From positions 3,377,659-3,441,658 of the forward strand of contig CP091278.1 in assembly GCA_021650895.1 (NCBI GenBank): a DNA stretch of 64,000 nucleotides, given 5' to 3'. Position 1 is the first letter of the stretch. Each line of letters starts with the position of its first letter. Positions 25,131 to 33,163 of this stretch are shown here, one piece after another. The position numbers and the translations under genes were made by a program. Below the pieces are notes generated by a model. It was not told the DNA's origin, ran no database searches, and was given only the letters and a program-made list of their open reading frames with translations. This DNA comes from Candidatus Jettenia sp. (lineage in GTDB: Bacteria; Planctomycetota; Brocadiia; Brocadiales; Brocadiaceae).

Positions 25131-25294
25131 TGATTACTATAGTTGAAATTAGGGATAGCTGCTCCTAAAATTATGAAAATACTGTTTTGTTTAAGGAATA
25201 AATAAACATCAGGAAGGGAGCAGTTAATGAGAAGGGTAGTAAATATTGAAGGGAAAAGCAAGGTAAAAAAGAGAAGTTTGTTTTGTATTTTCAT
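25097..25294 (-). CDS. Possible short exported peptide, probably truncated
   Basis: An ATG at 25294 with an upstream aggaa site opens a 65-residue frame with a signal-like start (MKIQNKLLFFTLLFPSIFTT, then a Cys in LLINCS). The 3' end runs into the repeat of the left arm, so the original C-terminus is probably lost. There is no family match; this may be chance. Confidence 0.25.
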   Translation of the reverse strand: MKIQNKLLFFTLLFPSIFTTLLINCSLPDVYLFLKQNSIFIILGAAIPNFNYSNQRLKPDSIWRR

Positions 25295-25356
25295 ATGCAA
25301 TTTCCTAATCGGGCAACGCTAACTTTATTTACCTTTTTTCCTATGAAAAGCGCATT

Positions 25357-25406
25357 AAAAAGTGTGACATGACACGCTTTTTGACGCATTCGTTTGAATG
25401 AATGCG
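25357..25406. terminator. Two adjacent hairpins
   Basis: Aaaaagtgtg with cacgcttttt (25357-25382, one mismatch) gives a stem flanked by T residues on the plus strand and by A residues on its left, so it could terminate in both directions. Acgcattc with gaatgcgt (25383-25406) forms a second perfect 8-bp stem. Confidence 0.45.
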
Positions 25407-25828
25407 TGGCCGTTTATTTTTTTAATAGGTATCTATTCCTAACTGTAATCATAACATAATATGAATTTTCTTAATACACTCGCTTTATTTTAATTTCTGG
25501 TATCTGTATTGCTCTTAATTTTTCAATTCTTCATGGTAAAATAAAAAAGTAATGACTCTTACTGACATTATGGGTTTCTCGGTAGTCTATCTCTTTATTG
25601 TTGAAGCATCTGAAATATAACGCCAGCTTTCCTAAGTTCCATTGCTGAATGCCGCACTACTCGTTTTTTTTATACTTTTTCAAAGAAGGAGGTGTAAAAA
25701 TATGATATGAAATACAATCAAGACTTCTTGCGGTGGTAAAAGATGCATGAGATGAAAAGTAGTGTGTATCGGAGTTATACCTGGAATAATTATAAATGTT
25801 AACAATTTTTATAACGGAGAGTAATATT

Positions 25829-26635
25829 ATGAGAATTGTTTCGAATTATTGGCGAGGTGCAACCGTTCTACTTGGAATTTTGTTTGTGCTTATAGTTCTT
25901 GCGACTCCAACACTTGTACAAGGCAGAACTATACAACGGCCAATTCAGGATTTTCTATCTCAACAAGGAACCCTTTGCATTGATGATGGCGCGGGCGGAT
26001 GTTTGCTCTTTGTCCCTCCCGACCCCAACTTCTTTGGCTGGTCAAATGATTTTGATAAAGGTAACGACGGCGTTCAGGATGCAGCAGCTCTATTCGCAGG
26101 GATAGATTACGCAGGTTTGGTAAATGCCTATCCTAATGGAGAAAAACCTAAAATAACGGGAACTGTTACCGAACGTAGATTAAAAGATGGTCGTGCAGAA
26201 GTTACTGTGTTACTCCATACGAAAAATGCAAATGCATGGGTAGTTGAATTAGATCTCTCTGGAGATGTTCCTGATCAGATTGCGAATAAAGCTACCCTGT
26301 TTGGCCATCGGCCTGCTGATATACTTAACGGTGAGGGGCAGGCTTTAGCCGATACATTTCTACATGTTGTCTTCATCAACACTGCACCGGGCGCTCCTCT
26401 GCCGGACTTGATCCGGTTCGCCGTCGGAGCTACCGAGCTTGGGCAGGAGCTGAAATTTCTTTCCTTCATCGCGCATGCAAAAGGTCCATTGACCGTAGAA
26501 TTTGGCGTCCCTGAGGGCACCTCGGGCAAATGTACGGTTATACAAACTGGTCTTTTCATGACGCATGGGCAAGGTCTTGGTATCCAGGATTCCTTCCCCG
26601 CAGAGGATATAAATCTTAATGTAACAGGACACTGA
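25829..26635 (+). CDS. Exported protein of unknown function
   Basis: A 268-residue protein with a classical signal peptide (MRIVSNYWRGATVLLGILFV through TLVQG, cleavage likely near residue 31). The mature part is beta-rich with CIDDGAGGCLLFVPPDPNF, then TVLLHTKNANAWVVELDLSG, and ends with a short TGKCTV-like strand and ITGH-type tail. Two cysteines at the mature N-terminus could form a disulfide. ATG 25829 is chosen because ggagag lies just ahead of it; ATG 25796 lacks such a site and would spoil the signal peptide. The gene is the only cargo between the arms of the large inverted repeat. I do not recognise the family. Confidence 0.8.
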   Translation: MRIVSNYWRGATVLLGILFVLIVLATPTLVQGRTIQRPIQDFLSQQGTLCIDDGAGGCLLFVPPDPNFFGWSNDFDKGNDGVQDAAALFAGIDYAGLVNAYPNGEKPKITGTVTERRLKDGRAEVTVLLHTKNANAWVVELDLSGDVPDQIANKATLFGHRPADILNGEGQALADTFLHVVFINTAPGAPLPDLIRFAVGATELGQELKFLSFIAHAKGPLTVEFGVPEGTSGKCTVIQTGLFMTHGQGLGIQDSFPAEDINLNVTGH

Positions 26636-26847
26636 ATAATAGCTGCTTCAGTCTTGTAGGTTGGAGTTGAGGAACGAAACCCAACGGTTCCTTAAATGCT
26701 ATGAATGGTTGATGTTAGCAAATTCTCGTGTCACAAGTCCCTTAACGTCAATACCTGATTTTTTGCATAAAGTTTTGTGTAGAAATTTGTGCAATAAGCA
26801 ATTGAGTATTTATAATACCTGTCTCATTTTTTTCTATAGATACCTTA

Positions 26848-27145
26848 CTATAGAAACACTCCTGGTCATTGTTTTGTTACTCTGTATTTACATGAATCAT
26901 CTATTGGCAGGAGAGACGTAAAATATTACGTCTCTCCTCATGAAAAAACGGAATCGATGTAGGGCAAGGCTTTAGCCTTGCAAGGCAACCCGAAAGGGTT
27001 GCCCTATGTACATGTATAGGAATTTCAATTCTGTAGGGCAACCCTTTAGGGTTGCTCTCCTCCATGTACGTTCATGCAGGGAAGCAAGGCTAAAGCCTTG
27101 CCCTACGTTTTGATTAAAAACAAAAGTAGCCGAAGGCCTATTTTA
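26848..27145. repeat. Repeat cluster: leader, two composite palindromes
   Basis: The leader gaaacactcctggtcattgt (near 26852) is followed by gtagggcaaggctttagcct (26958), a ggcaacccgaaagggttgcc palindrome and a third composite palindrome (27034-27108). The last is nearly identical to 41723-41800, including the shared spacer atgtacgttcatgcagggaa. Confidence 0.75.
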
Positions 27146-27149
27146 ATGT

Positions 27150-27803
27150 GTATATGCATAGGATCTCAAAGTTTCTCATTATTCCGTTAACACACCCCTA
27201 CCCCAATTGGAGAGACGCAAGATTTTGCGTCTCTCCAGGGGAATGAACCCACCCCTAACCCCTCCCAGGAGGGGAATAAAAGCCAGTCCTCGACCCGATC
27301 GGGGAAAGTCCCCTCTCGGGAGGGGATTGAGGGGTGGGTAAAAAGTCATTGGGTTTTGCCTTTTAAAAACCCAACCTACAGTGATCAACGATTGAAATCA
27401 GATGGCATATGGCAGAGACGAAGTTTTGTAAACCAAATGTTCTCCGGTATCGTGATTAATATTTACTATGGAAACACTCACGGAGTCAATGTAGGGCGAG
27501 GCTTTAGCCTTGCCCTACGGAATTGAATTTCTCAACGTTAAACGCAGAGATACACGATGTTGCAATGGTACCGGACGCAGGATTTTGAAGACGCAAGATG
27601 TTGTTTCTCTCCCTAATCCCGTAGGGATGTCATGATTATAGAAAAAGCAGAAAAAAGCCCTTTAACCCCGAAGGGGTGACATAGAATATCCGCATTGAGA
27701 TGTCATCACTTCGGGATTTGATGGTTAGGGTATATTGTATCTAGAATCATTTCACCCCTTCGGGGTTGAATGCGGTATGTTCGGTTTCATACAGAGGATA
27801 CTA
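27150..27803. repeat. Right arm of the large inverted repeat
   Basis: This is the reverse complement of 24332-24985. It keeps the full order: cacccct-type unit, segment with gttctccggtatcgtgatta, gtagggcgaggctttagcct palindrome, then the ccccgaaggggt unit ending in cggtttcatacagagga. It ends about 105 bp before the start codon of the giant secreted protein, so it may carry or replace that promoter. Confidence 0.85.
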
Positions 27804-27908
27804 TAACAATCACTCACGATACTACGAAAGATGAGTAATACATTCGGCTTATGTATGGTATGTGAAAAATCTTACAAGGATTTGGAAATGGAAAGGAAGG
27901 GCAGTGAA

Positions 27909-30900
27909 ATGAAAAAAGGAAGCAAGGTATTTACTTTACTCACCATTTTTTCGCTGGCACTGTTTTTATCGTCTTTTATTGTTAAAGGGGAGGATAAACT
28001 ATCAGAGGGAGAGATCAAACAGAAGATCAATACACTCCAGATTCCCTTTATTGCCAATGAAGGACAAACGGATGAAAAGGTAGGGTTTTATGCCCATATC
28101 TCCGGAGGGTCGGTATTTGTAACAAAAGACGGAGAAATCGTCTATTCACTGCCTGATTTAAGAGATACGAAAAGTAATTATTCCTCCGGGCATGGGTACC
28201 CATCACAAGACAATCCTTCCATAGCAGGATACATCCTTCACGGTACACCGTGCAATTTCAACATTCTGCATCGTACATCATATCAAAATTGCTCATGTTA
28301 TTATCTCAAAATGCCCGATACCCATTCTGAAGGCGAACCCTCTGGAAAGGGGCTGGCGCTCAAGGAAGAAATTATTGGGGGAAAGGTTGCTCAGGTAAAG
28401 GGTGAAGGCAGGGCGGTAACAAAGGTAAACTATTTTCAAGGGAAGGATGCATCTCAATGGAAGAGTAACATTCCTACCTATGAGGCGGTAAACCTTGGTG
28501 AGGTATATGAAGGGATAGAATTCAGACTGAAGGCATATGGGAATAATGTTGAGAAGCTCTTTTATGTGAAGCCAGGCGCTGATCCGGGGCAGATTAAGGT
28601 AAGGTTGAGTGGTGTTAAACTTCCTAATCCCCCCAACCCCCCTTTAGAAAAGGGGGGCTTCACTGTTCCTTCTTTACAAACGGAAGATAAAAGGAATTCT
28701 CCTCTTTTACAAGCGGTAAATCAAAGGAACTCTTCCTCTTTGTTAGATGGAAATCAAGGGAATTTTTCCCCTTTTCTAAAGGGGGATCAAGGGGGATTAC
28801 TTATCAACGAACACGGTGAGCTTGAAGTTGAAACAGAACTTGGCCCGGTGAAGTTTACCAAACCGGTAGCGTATCAGGAGATTGAGGGGAAGAGGGTTGA
28901 GGTTGCGGTGGAATATAGTATTCAGAATACAGAAGCCAGGAGTCAGAATAAAGAAGAAAAAACTTCTCAACTCACAACTCCTGACTCCCCAACTCCTCAC
29001 CTTACTTACGGTTTTACTGTGGCATCATACGATACATCAAAGGAACTCATTATCGATCCTCTCCTTGCATCTACATACTTAGGAGGATCCGGCTATGATA
29101 ATGTTCCATCCATAGCTATAGACTCAAGCGGGAATATCTATGTAGCTGGCCATACTACCTCGTTAAACTTTCCGACAACTGCTTATGTTCATAATACCCC
29201 TGGTAGTTACAATTTTACATTTGTATTAAAATTCAATAGTGACCTGACAACCATCCTTGTGTCTACATACATAGCAGGATCTGCCGATGATAATAAACCA
29301 TCCATAGCTATAGACTCAGACGGGAATATCTGTGTAGCCGGCACTACCAGTTTCCCTGAGGGCTACAATACATTTATATCAAAATTAAATAGTGACCTGA
29401 CAAGTCTCCTCGCGTTTACATACTTACCTGGTGGATATAAACCATCCATAGCTATAGATCCAGGCGGGAATATCTATGTAGCTGGCCATACCGGATCAAC
29501 AAACTTTCCGACAACTGCTGGTGCTTATGATACCTCTTACAATGGTAGCTACTTTGATATATATGTATCAAAGTTCAATAGTGAATTGACAAGCCTCCTT
29601 GCGTCTACATACTTAGGAGGATCAAGTTTTGATACTGATCCATCCATAGCTATAGACCCAGGCGGGAATATCTATGTAGCCGGCCATACCGAGTCAACAA
29701 ACTTTCCAACAACTCCTGGTGCTTATGATACCTCTTACAATAGTTACTATGATACATTTGTATCAAAATTCAATAGTGACCTGACAACCCTTCTTGCGTC
29801 TACATACATAGGAGAATCTGGCATTAGTACTGCTGATCTATCCATAGCTATAGACCCAGGCGGGAATATCTATGTAGCCGATTCTACCTGGTCATCAAAC
29901 TTTCCAACAACTCCTGGTGCTTATGATACCTCTTTCAATGGTTACCGTGATATATTTGTATCAAAATTCAATAGTGACCTGACAAGCCTCCTTGCGTCTA
30001 CATACCTAGGAGGACCTGGAGAAAATAATAATCCATCCATAGCTATAGACTCAGGCGGGAATATCTATGTGACTGGCTGGACTTACTCATCAGACTTTCC
30101 AATAACTGGTGGTGCTTATGATACCTCTTCCAACGGTGGCAGCGATATATTTGTATCAAAGCTCAATAGTGAATTGACAAGCCTCCTTGCTTCTACATAC
30201 TTAGGAGGAGCTATCCCTGATTATGCTTCATCCGTAGCTATAGACCCAGGCGGGAATATCTATGTAGCTGGCTATACCTGGTCATCAAACTTTCCAACAA
30301 CTGCAGATGCTTATGATACCTCTGTTGATACATCTCTCAACGGTGTCCCTGACATATTTATTGCAAAACTTGACAGTAATCTTTCTGCTCCAGATACAAT
30401 ACCACCAATAGTTGATGCTACAAATCCCATAAGCAACACAACTGATGTGGCTATAAATACGGTCATTACCGCTACCTTTAGCGAGATGATAAATGCCTCT
30501 ACTATTACACCAGCTACATTCACGGTCAATGATGGGAATAGTAACATCATCGGTACCGTATCCTATACAGGTACTACCGCCACATTTACCCCTTCCAATG
30601 ATTTAAGCTATTCTACTACCTACACGGCAACCATTACGACAGGGGTGAAGGATATAGCAGGTAATGCCTTATCTTCAAATTATAGCTGGAGTTTTGCTAC
30701 AGGGCAGAACCCGAATACCGCACCTGTTGCTAATGCCGGAAACGATCAATCGGTACATGTTGGGAATACGGTTACGCTGGACGGAAGCGAAAGCTCAGAC
30801 CTGGACGGTAATTTATTAACGTACAACTGGACATTTATCTCCAAACCCGGAGGAAGCTCAGCAACACTGAGCGATTCGACCCTGATGAATCCAACATTTA

Positions 30901-32156
30901 CTGTAGACAAGGCAGGGACATATAAAGTAAGCCTGGTAGTGAATGATGGTGTGGTAGACAGTATAGCTGATACGGTACTGGTCAGTACCATGAATGTTAA
31001 ACCCGTTGCCAATGCAGGGGCTGGCCAATCTGTATATGTGGGGAGTCTGGTTACGCTGGATGGAAGCGGCAGTACAGACCCGGACGGAGATCAACTGACG
31101 TACAACTGGACATTCCAGTCAAAACCACAGAATAGTACCGCAGCACTCGATAACCCTGCATCAACCAGTCCAACCTTTACCGTTGATAAAGCCGGTACCT
31201 ACGTGGTGAGCCTTACGGTTAATGATGGAGCGCTTGATAGTGATCCTGATACGGTAACGATCAGCAACATCAACGTTGCCCCGGTAGCCGATGCCGGCAT
31301 GGATCAGTCGATAACGATCATAGGGACTACCGTCCAGCTTGATGGTACTCAGAGTTACGACCCGGATGGTGACCCTCTTACCTGTCAGTGGGCATTTACT
31401 TCAAAACCCAATGGAAGTACTGCATCCCTTGCTAATGCCGATACTGACACACCAGCGTTTACTGCCGATGTGCATGGTGAGTACGTAGTGCAGTTAATAG
31501 TAAAAGATACTTCATTCCTGAGTTCTCACGATACGGTAGTGATAAGCTTTACCAACATAAAACCGGTAGCAAATGCCGGAACGAGCCAGTCGGCTGTTGT
31601 TGGTGATACGGTAACGATAAACGGGAGTGGAAGCACGGACGGGAATGGGGATTCCCTGTCCTATGCGTGGACATTTTCATCAGTTCCTGATGGAAGTAAT
31701 GCCGGGATAGCCGATCCAACGGCAATAACAACGACCTTTGTTCCTGATAAGGCAGGTACCTATATTGTACAGCTTGTGGTAAACGATGGTATTATTGATA
31801 GTGATCCAAACACGGTTCAGGTGCAAGTAATAGATGTACAGACAGCAGCAATACAGGCTATCCAGGATTGTGAAGGGGTAATTACATCACTCAATTCCAG
31901 TGTATTCAAAAATGTCAACATGCAAAACACCCTGATTAACAAGCTCAATGCAGTGATTGCAAATATAGAGGCGGGTAGTTATGAGGATGCCCTGGGGCAA
32001 CTCCGGAACGACATCTTCGGTAAGACAGATGGTTGTGCAGATACCAATAGTCCTGACAAGAATGACTGGATCAGGGACTGCACTGCACAGGGAACGGTGT
32101 ATTCGTACATCCAGCATGCTATTATGGTAGTGGAGGGACTGATAGCAAGTAATTGA
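27909..32156 (+). CDS. Giant secreted SBBP-repeat/PKD surface protein
   Basis: Counted from ATG 27909 (ribosome binding site ggaagg) this is a 1415-residue exported protein. After the signal peptide (SKVFTLLTIFSLALFLSSFI) comes a DUF7948-like beta domain (IPFIANEGQTDEKVGFYAHI). It is interrupted at about residues 239-297 by a translated palindromic repeat. From about residue 380 there are seven SBBP beta-propeller repeats (IAIDPGGNIYVAGHT, then NFPTTPGAYDTSYN). A bacterial Ig-like domain follows (NPISNTTDVAINTVITATFS), then four PKD/REJ-type domains (PVANAGNDQSVHVGNTVTLD). The C-terminal helical domain has three cysteines. The architecture suggests adhesion or an outer-layer function. No sorting signal is visible. 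Confidence 0.88.
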   Translation: MKKGSKVFTLLTIFSLALFLSSFIVKGEDKLSEGEIKQKINTLQIPFIANEGQTDEKVGFYAHISGGSVFVTKDGEIVYSLPDLRDTKSNYSSGHGYPSQDNPSIAGYILHGTPCNFNILHRTSYQNCSCYYLKMPDTHSEGEPSGKGLALKEEIIGGKVAQVKGEGRAVTKVNYFQGKDASQWKSNIPTYEAVNLGEVYEGIEFRLKAYGNNVEKLFYVKPGADPGQIKVRLSGVKLPNPPNPPLEKGGFTVPSLQTEDKRNSPLLQAVNQRNSSSLLDGNQGNFSPFLKGDQGGLLINEHGELEVETELGPVKFTKPVAYQEIEGKRVEVAVEYSIQNTEARSQNKEEKTSQLTTPDSPTPHLTYGFTVASYDTSKELIIDPLLASTYLGGSGYDNVPSIAIDSSGNIYVAGHTTSLNFPTTAYVHNTPGSYNFTFVLKFNSDLTTILVSTYIAGSADDNKPSIAIDSDGNICVAGTTSFPEGYNTFISKLNSDLTSLLAFTYLPGGYKPSIAIDPGGNIYVAGHTGSTNFPTTAGAYDTSYNGSYFDIYVSKFNSELTSLLASTYLGGSSFDTDPSIAIDPGGNIYVAGHTESTNFPTTPGAYDTSYNSYYDTFVSKFNSDLTTLLASTYIGESGISTADLSIAIDPGGNIYVADSTWSSNFPTTPGAYDTSFNGYRDIFVSKFNSDLTSLLASTYLGGPGENNNPSIAIDSGGNIYVTGWTYSSDFPITGGAYDTSSNGGSDIFVSKLNSELTSLLASTYLGGAIPDYASSVAIDPGGNIYVAGYTWSSNFPTTADAYDTSVDTSLNGVPDIFIAKLDSNLSAPDTIPPIVDATNPISNTTDVAINTVITATFSEMINASTITPATFTVNDGNSNIIGTVSYTGTTATFTPSNDLSYSTTYTATITTGVKDIAGNALSSNYSWSFATGQNPNTAPVANAGNDQSVHVGNTVTLDGSESSDLDGNLLTYNWTFISKPGGSSATLSDSTLMNPTFTVDKAGTYKVSLVVNDGVVDSIADTVLVSTMNVKPVANAGAGQSVYVGSLVTLDGSGSTDPDGDQLTYNWTFQSKPQNSTAALDNPASTSPTFTVDKAGTYVVSLTVNDGALDSDPDTVTISNINVAPVADAGMDQSITIIGTTVQLDGTQSYDPDGDPLTCQWAFTSKPNGSTASLANADTDTPAFTADVHGEYVVQLIVKDTSFLSSHDTVVISFTNIKPVANAGTSQSAVVGDTVTINGSGSTDGNGDSLSYAWTFSSVPDGSNAGIADPTAITTTFVPDKAGTYIVQLVVNDGIIDSDPNTVQVQVIDVQTAAIQAIQDCEGVITSLNSSVFKNVNMQNTLINKLNAVIANIEAGSYEDALGQLRNDIFGKTDGCADTNSPDKNDWIRDCTAQGTVYSYIQHAIMVVEGLIASN
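28623..28798. repeat. Palindromic element inserted in frame inside the giant gene
   Basis: The left end ccccccttt-agaaaagggggg and the right end ccccttttctaaagggggat form terminal palindromes around a degenerate internal repeat (aaggaattctcctctttta-like units). The same end sequence occurs between genes at 40355-40393 and 60270-60304. Inside the gene it is read as PNPPNPPLEKGGF to FLKGDQGGLL without breaking the frame. Confidence 0.8.
29056..30375 (+). repeat. Seven tandem coding repeats of about 180-200 bp
   Basis: These encode the SBBP propeller blades. The segment gacccaggcgggaatatcta and the segment tcaaaattcaatagtgacct recur almost unchanged in each unit. The low divergence at DNA level points to recent duplication or gene conversion. 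Confidence 0.85.
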
Positions 32157-32164
32157 GCGGAATA

Positions 32165-32530
32165 ATGAATTTCAGATTGTTTATGCTCAATGGATAAGAA
32201 ATCTCAAAGCGATTCTGTAGTGGCAAGGCACGCCTTGCCACTACACGTTACGCGTGTATAGTATGCAAAGGATAAAACCGGACATTATCTAACAAGGATG
32301 GTTTGTCCGTGCTTATAGAATCAAATCCTGGCTCATCGTGTTCGGCTTTATTTTTGGATTACTACAGGTTTTTGAAAAATAATCCCATAGGGGCATATTC
32401 ATGAAGCGGGTTTGCGGTAGGGCAGATGAAGCGATAGCGAATTCGCCTTTTCTGGAAATAGTATTGGTGGATTCGGCGTAAAAACCAATGCCTTAATCCA
32501 CCCTACTCATACCTTGTGACTATAACCGCA
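32165..32530. repeat. Intergenic repeat cluster
   Basis: It contains a gtagtggcaaggcacgcctt palindrome (32219-32247) and a roughly 108-bp unit (32405-32512) whose core is gcgatagcgaattcgccttt and ggtggattcggcgtaaaaac. The unit recurs at 60393-60500 with few changes. No gene is visible. Confidence 0.75.
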
Positions 32531-32596
32531 TCTCTCAGGTTGAACACGGACAAACAAGTTTGTCCGTGCCACCCCATAACTCGTAACACGGTAGTC

Positions 32597-32835
32597 TTTT
32601 AAAAAATAACCCCATAGGGGTGAATGTTTATAGAAAGATGTATATACAAGACATTAGCTCCATCGGAGCGGTATGTGACCTTAGCACAGAAACATCATGC
32701 CACTCCGATGGAGCTTGATTATTGTGGCGGAATGATTTATCTATAAACATTTCGCTCCCAACGGAGCTGCTTACGTTGCTCCCAATGGAGCCTTTCACGG
32801 TGTTTTTCAAAAAACGAAAGTGTTACCATAATTCT
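32597..32835. repeat. MITE-like dispersed repeat, copy 2
   Basis: Same order as 15274-15490: aataaccccataggggtgaa, then the agctccatcggagcggtatg palindrome, then tctataaacatttcgctccc, then caaaaaac and gttaccataattct. It carries an extra tandem of gctcccaa-ggagc near 32755-32790. It lies at the 3' end of the Hsp70 cluster and could act as its terminator. Confidence 0.7.
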
Positions 32836-32857
32836 CAAAGTTATTGATAAATACTTG

Positions 32858-33163
32858 TTAATCATTCTCTCTTTTTGTTCGCGTGGCACTATACCACGTA
32901 AGGGCTTCTTCGTATCTTTTTTCACTGATATGTGCCAGGAATGCCAGTTTTGCTGCCTCAGGGGAGTTTTTGAGATGCCATGACCTGAGCGCATGATTGA
33001 GCGCATCCAGAGGATTTCCCATCCGTAATTTATTCCTGCCGATTGAGATCTCAGACTCGGCAGCCTGCAGGATTGCCTGTAACGTTTGCAGCTCGCAGCC
33101 GCACCGGACACAGGTGGGGGAATCCGAATTTGTTTTTTTACACGAGGGACATTGAATTTCCAT
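32858..33163 (-). CDS. Small zinc-ribbon protein with a TPR-like tail
   Basis: A 101-residue protein. The N-terminal zinc ribbon has two CxxC knuckles (IQCPSCKKTN and CVRCGCEL, residues 5-8 and 19-24). The helical remainder, GNPLDALNHALRSWHLKNS then LAFLAHISEKRYEEALTWYS, is TPR-like. It is the last gene of the Hsp70 cluster, and its ATG overlaps the Hsp70 stop (TAATG), so translation is coupled. It may be a client-binding or adaptor subunit of this chaperone set. I know of no named family. Confidence 0.75.
   Translation of the reverse strand: MEIQCPSCKKTNSDSPTCVRCGCELQTLQAILQAAESEISIGRNKLRMGNPLDALNHALRSWHLKNSPEAAKLAFLAHISEKRYEEALTWYSATRTKREND

Noticed and set aside
29056-30375. CRISPR-like array
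   Set aside because: The repeats are about 180-200 bp, coding, in frame, and encode SBBP propeller blades. There are no short spacers and no cas genes.
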